Positions 14,377 through 21,274 of a stretch of 21,434 nucleotides of DNA are shown in pieces. Under the pieces are notes generated by a model. That model was given only the letters and a program-made list of their open reading frames with translations. It did not search any database and was not told the origin of the DNA. Numbering within the stretch: position 1 is the stretch's first letter; every line of letters begins with the position of its first letter. This stretch comes from Candidatus Kapaibacterium sp. (lineage in GTDB: Bacteria; Bacteroidota; Ignavibacteria; Kapaibacteriales; Kapaibacteriaceae): contig JAURNF010000014.1 in NCBI GenBank assembly GCA_030830285.1, positions 1 through 21,434 on the forward strand, in the 5' to 3' direction. Made by a program: the position numbers and the translations under genes.

Positions 14377-14443
14377 GCGCCCTCTGCGCCGCCCCCGCAG
14401 CGAAGCCCCCTCGATGAGCATCTGCATTGTATGCGCTCGTCGA
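14332..14443 (+). promoter_or_regulatory. Candidate attenuator-like alternative RNA structures upstream of the arginine operon
   Basis: Three structures are readable. (a) A hairpin at 14332-14367: CGACTC pairs with GAGTCG, then after a 2x2 internal loop GCTGCGGG pairs with CCCgGCAGC (one bulged G) around an AAG loop. (b) A perfect 9-bp stem of 14339-14347 (CGCTGCGGG) with 14394-14402 (CCCGCAGCG), mutually exclusive with (a). (c) A separate hairpin at 14411-14443: TCGATGAGC with GCTCGTCGA, plus an inner GCAT/ATGC. Structure (a) overlaps the third CGA codon of the leader frame. No U-tract follows any of them, so this is not a standard terminator. The ribosome-binding site of the next gene (14475-14480) lies beyond (c). 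Confidence 0.42.
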
Positions 14444-14485
14444 CCGCGACTTCACCGTAACTAGATGTTCACAAAGAGGACTGCC

Positions 14486-15028
14486 ATGACGTTTGATATC
14501 ATGGTGGCCGATGACCGTCATTTCTCCTTTGCGGAAGAGATCGTTGAAACGATCTTCACTGCTGCACAGCAGCGTGGGACAGGCATCGCCAAACGTACAC
14601 CCGAGTACATCACGCAGAAGATGCACGAGGGAAAAGCAATTATCGCACTCACCGAGGACGGTGCTTTCGCGGGGTTCTGCTACGTCGAGACGTGGGAACA
14701 CGGTCGCTACGTGGCAAACTCGGGTCTGATCGTCAAGCCAGAGTATCGCAAAGACAATCTTGCTCGACAGATTAAACGCGCTGCGTTTGACTTGTCGCGC
14801 ACGAAGTATCCAGATGCAAAGATCTTCGGCATCACAACAAGCGCAGCGGTGATGAAGATTAACGCGGAACTTGGCTACCGTCCGGTGCACTTCTCTGCAC
14901 TGACAACCGATGAAGCGTTCTGGAAGGGATGTCAGTCGTGCCCGAACTACGATATTCTACAGCGCACACATCAAACAATGTGCTTGTGCACGGGTATGCT
15001 CTACGATCCAACGGAGACACAACGATGA
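14486..15028 (+). CDS. GNAT-family acyltransferase, probable N-acyl-glutamate synthase of the arginine pathway
   Basis: The 180-aa protein has the GNAT fold pattern and strongly resembles the GNAT protein that sits in Bacteroidetes arginine clusters. Shared landmarks are GTGIAKRTPEYI (31-42), YVANSGLIVKPEYR (75-88), KIFGITTSAAVMKINAELGYRPV (112-134) and a C-terminal cysteine cluster FWKGCQSC (145-152) plus MCLCTGMLYDP (165-175). The likely role is acylation of glutamate, the first committed step, because no argA or argJ is present. The canonical acyl-CoA pyrophosphate loop (R-x-x-G-x-G/A) reads RKDNLA at 88-93, with Asn for Gly. The ATG at 14486, with AGAGGA 5 nt upstream, is preferred over ATG 14465. 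The stop overlaps argG (ATGA). Confidence 0.85.
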   Translation: MTFDIMVADDRHFSFAEEIVETIFTAAQQRGTGIAKRTPEYITQKMHEGKAIIALTEDGAFAGFCYVETWEHGRYVANSGLIVKPEYRKDNLARQIKRAAFDLSRTKYPDAKIFGITTSAAVMKINAELGYRPVHFSALTTDEAFWKGCQSCPNYDILQRTHQTMCLCTGMLYDPTETQR

Positions 15029-16230
15029 ACCGCGTTCTTCTTGCATTTAGTGGTGGACTCGACACAACGTATTGCGCGCGGTATCTGGCCGTGGATCATG
15101 GTATGGAAGTCCATACGGTGGTTGTCAATACGGGTGGCTTCTCTGCCGACGAACTCGATCGCATCGCAGCACGAGCGCACGCATGTGGCGTTGCATCACA
15201 CACAGCAGTCGATTGCACACAAGAACTCTATGATCGCGTGCTACGCTACTGCATCGCGGGTAACGTGTTGAAGAATGCCACATACCCGCTGAGCGTGAGC
15301 GCAGAGCGCATCGTGCAAGCAACGGCGATCGCACAGCACGCGCTGAAGATTGGCGCAACACATCTTGCACACGGAAGTACGGGTGCGGGAAATGATCAGG
15401 TGCGCTTCGATGTGGTGTTCCGCATTCTGTGTCCAGACCTACCGGTGCTTACGCCGATTCGCGATCAGCAACTCTCTCGCGCTGATGAAATCGCCTATGT
15501 AACGCAGCATGGCGTGGAAGGCGAGTGGACGAAAGCTGCGTACTCGATCAATCAAGGACTGTGGGGAACGTCGGTGGGTGGACGTGAGACTCTGACGTCG
15601 AACGAGCCACTACCGGAATCCGCATGGCCGTCGTCAGCACTGCCAATGCCTGCTGCGACTGACTCCGAGCGGATTGTTGTGCGATTCGAAGCAGGACATC
15701 CTGTTGCTGTGAATGGTGCGCGGATGAATCCTGTCGATGCAATCCGTCGCTTGAACGAGCGTGGCTCGTACTGGCGGATTGGACGTGATATGCATGTGGG
15801 TGATACGATCATCGGTATCAAGGGTCGCGTTGCGTTCGAAGCACCAGCTGCGATGATGATCATCAAGGCGCATCACTTGCTCGAAAAGCATACGCTTACC
15901 AAGTGGCAGCTGATGTTCAAAGATCAGTATGCGCTGTGGTTCGGACAGCTTCTCCACGAGGGCAATGCGCTCGAGCCGGCAATGCGCGATATCGAAGCAT
16001 TCCTCGAAAGTTCACAACGCCATGTCACTGGAGATGTGATCATTCGTTGTACCCTCGGCTCCTTTCTCCTTGAAGGCATAGAGTCTGCGAACGACTTGAT
16101 GCGCTCCTCTGTGGCAACGTATGGCGAAGAACAAAAGGCCTGGACCGGTCAGGACGTGCGCGGCTTTGCACGCATCGCTGCAATGCAGACAACCGTCTGG
16201 CACGGCGTCCATGGGGAGGATGCACAATGA
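15025..16230 (+). CDS. argG: Argininosuccinate synthase
   Basis: ArgG (401 aa) joins citrulline and aspartate with ATP to make argininosuccinate. The ATP-binding PP-loop is AFSGGLDTTYCARYL (7-21). AHGSTGAGNDQVRF and YSINQGLWGTSVGGRETL are typical for the substrate-binding region. It resembles the Bacteroidetes form in motifs such as NTGGFS. The ATG at 15025 overlaps the GNAT stop by 4 nt and has GGAG at 15012-15015. An upstream ATG at 14929 would intrude 100 nt into the GNAT gene and was rejected. Its stop overlaps the argC start by 4 nt. Confidence 0.96.
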   Translation: MNRVLLAFSGGLDTTYCARYLAVDHGMEVHTVVVNTGGFSADELDRIAARAHACGVASHTAVDCTQELYDRVLRYCIAGNVLKNATYPLSVSAERIVQATAIAQHALKIGATHLAHGSTGAGNDQVRFDVVFRILCPDLPVLTPIRDQQLSRADEIAYVTQHGVEGEWTKAAYSINQGLWGTSVGGRETLTSNEPLPESAWPSSALPMPAATDSERIVVRFEAGHPVAVNGARMNPVDAIRRLNERGSYWRIGRDMHVGDTIIGIKGRVAFEAPAAMMIIKAHHLLEKHTLTKWQLMFKDQYALWFGQLLHEGNALEPAMRDIEAFLESSQRHVTGDVIIRCTLGSFLLEGIESANDLMRSSVATYGEEQKAWTGQDVRGFARIAAMQTTVWHGVHGEDAQ

Positions 16231-17174
16231 AGCTCGCCATCATCGGGGGTGCAGGCTATACCGGCGGTGAAGTACTGCGCTACGTGCTCCAACACCCACA
16301 GCTGAGCACATGCGACATCACGGTTGTGAGCTCGTCGCACGCAGGCAAGCCTGTGTGGCATGCGCATGGAGATCTCGAGGGGTATACGTCGCTGACATTC
16401 GCCGAGGCATATACTGGCGCAGATGTTGTGATTCTATGTCTTGGACATGGAGCATCAACGCAATGGATGGTCGATCATGATGCGATTGCATCACATCGTG
16501 TAATTGACCTCGGCAATGACTTTCGCGTCGAGCATGCTTCATCGCCGTGGGTGTATGGTCTGCCTGAAGCACATCGCGATCGCATTCGTACAGCGACGCG
16601 CGTTGCCAATCCAGGGTGCTTTGCAACAGCAATTCAACTCGGACTATTGCCACTTGCAACTACCGGACAGTGCACGGGCGATGTTGTGGTGCATGCGATA
16701 ACGGGCTCGACAGGTGCTGGACAAGCTCCGTCGGCAACATCACATTACTCGTGGCGTGAGCACAACGTGCAAGCCTACAAGGTGTTTGAACATCAACATG
16801 AGCCAGAGATCCGACAGACGCTCGGCTATGTGCGCATGCACTTCGTCCCAGTGCGGGGTCCGTTCACACGTGGCATCTATGCATCGATCGTCATCCCTGG
16901 ATCGTTCGATCGCGATGCTGTGCTCGCACAATACCGCACCGCCTATGCATCGCATCCAATGGTGCGCGTAATGGAAGCGTCGCCTGATCTCAAGTCTGTT
17001 GTGAATACATCGTTGTGTCGCATTGGTATTGCGACGAGTGACACAGCTATGGTAATCACGAGCGTGATCGATAATCTTGGTAAAGGGGCCGCCGGACAAG
17101 CGATTCAAAATCTGAATTTGATGTGCGGCTTCGACGAGACGTCGGGTCTGTTCCCTAAACCACTCGCATACTAA
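16227..17174 (+). CDS. argC: N-acyl-gamma-glutamyl-phosphate reductase
   Basis: ArgC (315 aa) reduces acylglutamyl phosphate to the semialdehyde with NADPH. The Rossmann start is IIGGAGYTGGEVLRYV (5-20). The catalytic cysteine is C131 in VANPGCFATAIQLGLLPL. The downstream segments AITGSTGAGQAPSATSHYSWR and FEHQHEPEI carry conserved histidines. It belongs to the shorter Bacteroidetes-like ArgC type. The next gene, argF', starts after a 10-nt gap, the only non-overlapping junction in this operon. Whether it uses acetyl or succinyl substrates cannot be told from the sequence. Confidence 0.95.
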   Translation: MKLAIIGGAGYTGGEVLRYVLQHPQLSTCDITVVSSSHAGKPVWHAHGDLEGYTSLTFAEAYTGADVVILCLGHGASTQWMVDHDAIASHRVIDLGNDFRVEHASSPWVYGLPEAHRDRIRTATRVANPGCFATAIQLGLLPLATTGQCTGDVVVHAITGSTGAGQAPSATSHYSWREHNVQAYKVFEHQHEPEIRQTLGYVRMHFVPVRGPFTRGIYASIVIPGSFDRDAVLAQYRTAYASHPMVRVMEASPDLKSVVNTSLCRIGIATSDTAMVITSVIDNLGKGAAGQAIQNLNLMCGFDETSGLFPKPLAY

Positions 17175-17184
17175 CGGAGCACAC

Positions 17185-18147
17185 ATGAAGCGCTTTACGT
17201 CTGTGCATGATGTTGTTGCCGGACCCGGTCTGCAGACGATGCTCACGGAGGCACTCGCCTATGCGAGTGATCCATGGCGCACACCTACGCTTGGTGCTCG
17301 CAAGACAGTTGGTTTGCTGTTTATGAACCCATCGCTTCGTACACGCATGAGCACGCACAAGGCGGCCACGCTGCTGGGGGCAGATGTGATCGTGCTCAAC
17401 GCGGGAAGCGACTCGTGGACATTGGAAACGCGCGATGGCGTGATCATGGATGGAACAACCACCGAGCACATGAAAGAAGCTGCTGCAGTGATGGGTGCAT
17501 ACTGCGATGTGCTCGGACTGCGCACATTCGCATCGCTCACAGATCGAGATGCAGATTATGCCGAGGATGTGCTCGAGAAGTTCATCGCCTATGCCGGACG
17601 TCCGGTCGTGAGCTTGGAGAGTGCCACACGCCACCCACTGCAGAGCTTTGCTGACCTTATCACGATTGAACAACACAAAACCATTGCCCGACCGAAGGTC
17701 GTGCTTACCTGGGCTCCGCATCCCAAGGCGCTGCCGCAAGCAGTAGCGAATTCATTCGTTGAGTGGATGCGTCATGCAGATGTCGACCTCGTTGTTGCGC
17801 ATCCGCCAGGCTATGAGCTCGACTCTTCCTTTATCGGTAATGCTACAGTAACGCACGATCAAGACGAAGCACTTCGTGGCGCAAACTTCGTGTACGCAAA
17901 GAACTGGTCGAGCTTCACCAACTACGGCTCCATCCTCTCGCGTGACATGACGTGGACCGTGACTGCGGAGAAGATGGCGCTGACCGATAACGGGAAGTTC
18001 ATGCATTGTCTGCCCGTGCGACGGAACATGATCGTATCTGACGCGGTGCTCGATGGCCCGTCGTCGATTGTGATCCCTCAAGCAGCCAATCGTGTTATAT
18101 CAGCACAAACAGCACTTGCACGTCTGCTCGGCGGAGTACCAGCATGA
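17185..18147 (+). CDS. argF': N-acylornithine carbamoyltransferase (acetyl- or succinyl-ornithine type)
   Basis: This 320-aa transcarbamylase transfers the carbamoyl group to N-acylated ornithine, giving N-acylcitrulline. The carbamoyl-phosphate loop is SLRTR (50-54, in place of STRTR), with HPLQ at 150-153 and HCLPVRR at 274-280. TWAPHPKALPQAV and YAKNWSS match the Bacteroides-type enzyme rather than ordinary OTC. The acyl-specificity loop reads MDGTTTEHMKE (88-98). By alignment T93 stands where Bacteroides fragilis has Pro90 (succinyl enzyme) and Xanthomonas has Glu92 (acetyl enzyme), so the acyl group is not settled. GGAG precedes the ATG. Its stop overlaps argB (ATGA). Confidence 0.93.
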   Translation: MKRFTSVHDVVAGPGLQTMLTEALAYASDPWRTPTLGARKTVGLLFMNPSLRTRMSTHKAATLLGADVIVLNAGSDSWTLETRDGVIMDGTTTEHMKEAAAVMGAYCDVLGLRTFASLTDRDADYAEDVLEKFIAYAGRPVVSLESATRHPLQSFADLITIEQHKTIARPKVVLTWAPHPKALPQAVANSFVEWMRHADVDLVVAHPPGYELDSSFIGNATVTHDQDEALRGANFVYAKNWSSFTNYGSILSRDMTWTVTAEKMALTDNGKFMHCLPVRRNMIVSDAVLDGPSSIVIPQAANRVISAQTALARLLGGVPA

Positions 18148-18914
18148 AGGTGATCAAGATCGGTGGGGCAGTCATCGACACACCGCATCTCCGTGCGAAG
18201 GTGCTCTCCATGATTGCACAGTCAGGAGAGCCATGCGTGCTGATCCATGGTGGAGGAGTGATTGCAACACGTCTTGCTGAGCAACTCAACATCCCGCAGA
18301 CAATGATTGATGGACGTCGGGTAACTGACGCAGCAACACTCGAAGTTGTCGTCATGGCCTACGCAGGCAACGTCAACAAAACACTCGTTGCCGAGCTGCA
18401 CGCAGCAGGAAGCAGAAGTATCGGTGTCACTGGTGCAGATGCGGATCTCATCCGTACACATCGTCGTCAGCACCCAACGATTGACTACGGCTTTGTTGGA
18501 GATGTCGACCGCGTCGATGCGCATCAACTTCGCATGTTCTTACAACAAGGCGTCAACGTCGTTGTTGCACCGATCACGCATGATGGTCGTGGTCAATTGC
18601 TCAATACTAATGCCGACACAATGGCCGCTGAGGTTGCAATCGCGCTCGCTGCTACAACAACGCATGCGGGTGATGCGGTGTCGCTGCATTTTGTCTTCGA
18701 GCATCACGGAGTACTCACATCGATTGATGATCCAGGTTCGGTTGTTGCGGAACTCAATGCAGAAGCCGTTGCGGATCTCATTGAGCGCGGTGTGATCACC
18801 AAGGGTATGATGCCGAAGATCACGAATGCACTTCGTGCCGCAGGTGTGGGCGTTGCAACAGTGATTCAGCATGTGGATGACTGTGGTACGATGAAGGGAA
18901 CGCGAGTGCTATGA
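18144..18914 (+). CDS. argB: N-acylglutamate kinase
   Basis: ArgB (256 aa) phosphorylates N-acylglutamate on its gamma carboxyl with ATP. It has the amino acid kinase fold: K5 in VIKIGGAV, the glycine-rich HGGG (35-38), DGRRVTD (56-62), NTNADTMAAEVA (154-165) and the catalytic lysine in ITKGMMPK (218-225). The length and short N-terminus match the E. coli-like form. It lacks the N-terminal helix found in arginine-inhibited hexameric kinases, so allosteric inhibition by arginine is unlikely here (inference). It overlaps both neighbours by ATGA. Confidence 0.95.
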   Translation: MKVIKIGGAVIDTPHLRAKVLSMIAQSGEPCVLIHGGGVIATRLAEQLNIPQTMIDGRRVTDAATLEVVVMAYAGNVNKTLVAELHAAGSRSIGVTGADADLIRTHRRQHPTIDYGFVGDVDRVDAHQLRMFLQQGVNVVVAPITHDGRGQLLNTNADTMAAEVAIALAATTTHAGDAVSLHFVFEHHGVLTSIDDPGSVVAELNAEAVADLIERGVITKGMMPKITNALRAAGVGVATVIQHVDDCGTMKGTRVL

Positions 18915-19966
18915 TTGATCTCCTGACGAAGCTGATCGCTGCGCAGTCGTTCTCGCGCGAAGAGCATGCAACGGCTGATATCATCGAAGGCGTCTTGCGC
19001 GCTGCCGGACGTCCGGTCGAGCGCATTGGCAACAACGTTGTCTCCCTCCCGCACCAAGATGGACGTCCGGTGTGGCTCTTGAACTCGCATCACGATACCG
19101 TCCGTCCCGGAAGTGGTTGGACGCATGATCCATGCACACCTACAATCGTCGATGGACGCTTGTACGGTCTTGGATCGAACGACGCCGGTGGTGCGCTCGT
19201 TATGATGCTCGCCGCATATCTCCACATGTCGACTCAGTCAGACATGCCCGTGCAGTTCGCCTTTGCAGCAACGGCAGAAGAGGAAGTGAGCGGCGAGCAT
19301 GGAATGGCACAGCTCACGCGCGATGTCTTTCCAACGTATCCCATTGCGTGCGCACTTGTCGGTGAGCCAACCAAGATGCAGCTCGCGATTGCCGAGCGTG
19401 GACTGATGGTGCTTGATTGCGCATGGCACGGACGCACCGGACATGCTGCACGCAAGGAAGGTGTCAACGCCATCTACGAAGCACTCGCAGACCTCGAGTG
19501 GTTTCGCACGTATGCCTTTGCTCAGACATCAGCTGACCTTGGCGAGGTATCAATGACTGTTACGCAGATCAACGCAGGCTCGCAGCACAACGTGGTGCCC
19601 GACGTATGCACGGCCGTTGTTGATGTGCGTATTCCCGGATCGCACACGCATGAAGATGTACTGGCCGAGATTCGGCAGCACGTATCGTGTACGTGCACAC
19701 CACGCTCGATGCGACTTCGATCATCGGCCATTGCTGCTGATCATCCAATCGTACGTGCAGGCGTAAGCCTGGGCATGCACACGTATGCGAGTCCAACGAT
19801 GTCGGACCAAGCGCTCCTTCCACTCGGCGTACCATCACTCAAGATCGGACCCGGCGATAGTGCGCGCTCGCACACACCAGATGAATGGATCGGCGTTGAT
19901 GAGGTAGAGCATGGGATTGCGACCTTCATCAACCTCCTCGAAACCACTATGCGGAGTCTGCAATGA
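18911..19966 (+). CDS. argE: M20-family deacylase, probable N-acylcitrulline/N-acylornithine deacylase
   Basis: The protein (351 aa) is a dizinc M20 peptidase-family enzyme. Expected residues are visible: H60 and D62 (NSHHDTV), bridging D91 (GSNDAGG), catalytic and ligand E124 and E125 (TAEEEVSG), E152 (GEPT) and a C-terminal histidine in ARSHTPDE. A dimerisation domain lies between about 170 and 280. Because the neighbouring ArgF' makes acylcitrulline, its likely substrate is N-acyl-L-citrulline, releasing citrulline for ArgG. On sequence alone it could also be called DapE-like; the operon decides the role. It overlaps argB and argH by ATGA. Confidence 0.88.
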   Translation: MIDLLTKLIAAQSFSREEHATADIIEGVLRAAGRPVERIGNNVVSLPHQDGRPVWLLNSHHDTVRPGSGWTHDPCTPTIVDGRLYGLGSNDAGGALVMMLAAYLHMSTQSDMPVQFAFAATAEEEVSGEHGMAQLTRDVFPTYPIACALVGEPTKMQLAIAERGLMVLDCAWHGRTGHAARKEGVNAIYEALADLEWFRTYAFAQTSADLGEVSMTVTQINAGSQHNVVPDVCTAVVDVRIPGSHTHEDVLAEIRQHVSCTCTPRSMRLRSSAIAADHPIVRAGVSLGMHTYASPTMSDQALLPLGVPSLKIGPGDSARSHTPDEWIGVDEVEHGIATFINLLETTMRSLQ

Positions 19967-21240
19967 AGCCTTGGGACAAAGGGGCGCCCATCGACGCACT
20001 CATGGAGCAGTTCACGGTCGGACGTGATCGTGATGTTGATGTACGGCTTGCGAGGTGGGATGTTGTTGGTTCCATTGCGCATGCAGAAATGCTCGGCGCT
20101 GTTGGTCTCATCTCGGACGACGAGCGACGTCAGCTCACGTCAGCATTATCGACGCTGCTCGATGACATTGATCGTAACGGCATTGTGATCGACCCTGCAT
20201 GTGAAGACATCCACTCGCATGTCGAAGCGGTGCTCACACAACAGCTTGGCGACGTTGGGAAGAAGATCCACACAGGGCGGAGTCGCAACGACCAAGTACT
20301 GGTCGACCTCAAGCTCTTCCTCCGTCATGAACTGCGCAGCACCCGTATGCGTGTCAAGGAACTCGCAGAGCTCCTACTTACGCTCGCAGAGAAGTACGTC
20401 AATGTAGAGCTCCCAGGTTACACGCACTTCCAGATCGCAATGCCATCGAGCTTCGGATTGTGGTTCGGCGGCTTTGCCGAGGCTCTCATCGAAGACCTCC
20501 GTGTGATCGATATGGCGATTGATGCAGCCAATGCCAACCCGCTTGGCAGTGCCGCAGGCTATGGCACATCACTGCCGCTTGATAGGGGGCTCACCACGCG
20601 CTCGTTGAACTTCGATCGCGTGCACGTCACAAGCACCTTCGCACAAATGTCACGCGGACGTACCGAGAAGCTCGCAGCGATTGCGCTTGCACAGCCCCTT
20701 TCCACGCTTGCACGCTTCGCTGCCGACGTCGTACAGTATGCGAGTCAGAACTACGGGTTCATTACGTTGCCCGAAGCATTTACGACGGGCTCGAGCATCA
20801 TGCCGCATAAGCGTAATCCCGATGTCTTCGAAGTGCTGCGTGCGCGATGCAATCGCATTCAGTCGGTATCGCATGAGATCGCAACGATGATGAGCAACCT
20901 GCCATCGGGATATCACCGCGACATGCAGTTCATTAAGGACACCATCGTTGATGCCATCGACGAAGCACAGCTCCTGCTCGATGTTGCGCTGCATGTTGTG
21001 CCGCACATCGCACCCGTCGAAAACCTCCTGCGCGATGCTGTATACGATCCCGTATTCAGCGTTGCACGTGTTGAAGAACTCGTGCGCACCGGCGTGCCAT
21101 TCCGCGACGCATACCGCATGGTAGCGGAAGAACTCAAGAACGGCACATTCGTACGTCCATCAACAATCGTTGAAGGCAGCGCACTCGGTAGCGTAGGTAA
21201 TCCAGGGTTGGAGGAGTTGAGGGGGAGAGTTAGGGAATGA
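19963..21240 (+). CDS. argH: Argininosuccinate lyase
   Basis: ArgH (425 aa) splits argininosuccinate into arginine and fumarate and belongs to the fumarase/aspartase superfamily. Signatures are HTGRSRNDQ (103-111), a histidine in GYTHFQ (H155), and the mobile loop GSSIMPHKRNPD (276-287), in which the conserved serine acts. The length is slightly shorter than E. coli ArgH (457). The N-terminus is short but begins with the usual W...FT.G pattern. It is the last arginine gene here. Its TGA stop lies within the first unit of the repeat-palindrome at 21237-21274. Confidence 0.96.
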   Translation: MKPWDKGAPIDALMEQFTVGRDRDVDVRLARWDVVGSIAHAEMLGAVGLISDDERRQLTSALSTLLDDIDRNGIVIDPACEDIHSHVEAVLTQQLGDVGKKIHTGRSRNDQVLVDLKLFLRHELRSTRMRVKELAELLLTLAEKYVNVELPGYTHFQIAMPSSFGLWFGGFAEALIEDLRVIDMAIDAANANPLGSAAGYGTSLPLDRGLTTRSLNFDRVHVTSTFAQMSRGRTEKLAAIALAQPLSTLARFAADVVQYASQNYGFITLPEAFTTGSSIMPHKRNPDVFEVLRARCNRIQSVSHEIATMMSNLPSGYHRDMQFIKDTIVDAIDEAQLLLDVALHVVPHIAPVENLLRDAVYDPVFSVARVEELVRTGVPFRDAYRMVAEELKNGTFVRPSTIVEGSALGSVGNPGLEELRGRVRE

Positions 21241-21274
21241 GACGATGAGACGATGAGACCGTCTCATCGTCTCA
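21237..21274. repeat. Palindrome built from ATGAGAC(G) units between convergent genes
   Basis: Three direct copies of ATGAGAC (starts 21237, 21245, 21253; period 8) are followed by inverted copies GTCTCAT (21261) and GTCTCA (21269). The best palindrome is 21246-21274, with two perfectly complementary 14-bp arms around one C. A further GTCTCAT occurs at 21287-21293. The argH stop and the stop of the convergent PAP2 gene each fall in one unit. It could act as a bidirectional terminator, but no U-tract follows on either strand. Confidence 0.85.

Noticed and set aside
14194..14427. 77-codon arginine-rich open frame on the minus strand over the purE-GNAT gap
   Set aside because: It overlaps the purE end, matches no family I recognise and its arginine content is explained by the GC-rich sequence; the + strand signals fit the context better.
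14339..14443. Classical Rho-independent terminator in the arginine leader
   Set aside because: Strong stems are present but no run of T follows any of them, so I list them as alternative structures, not as a terminator.
14250..14485. ArgR operator (ARG box) upstream of the arginine operon
   Set aside because: I found no AT-rich palindrome resembling TGAAT-N-ATTCA in this gap.
14929..15024. Upstream ATG start for argG
   Set aside because: It runs 100 nt into the GNAT gene and adds residues absent from ArgG; ATG 15025 forms the ATGA overlap.
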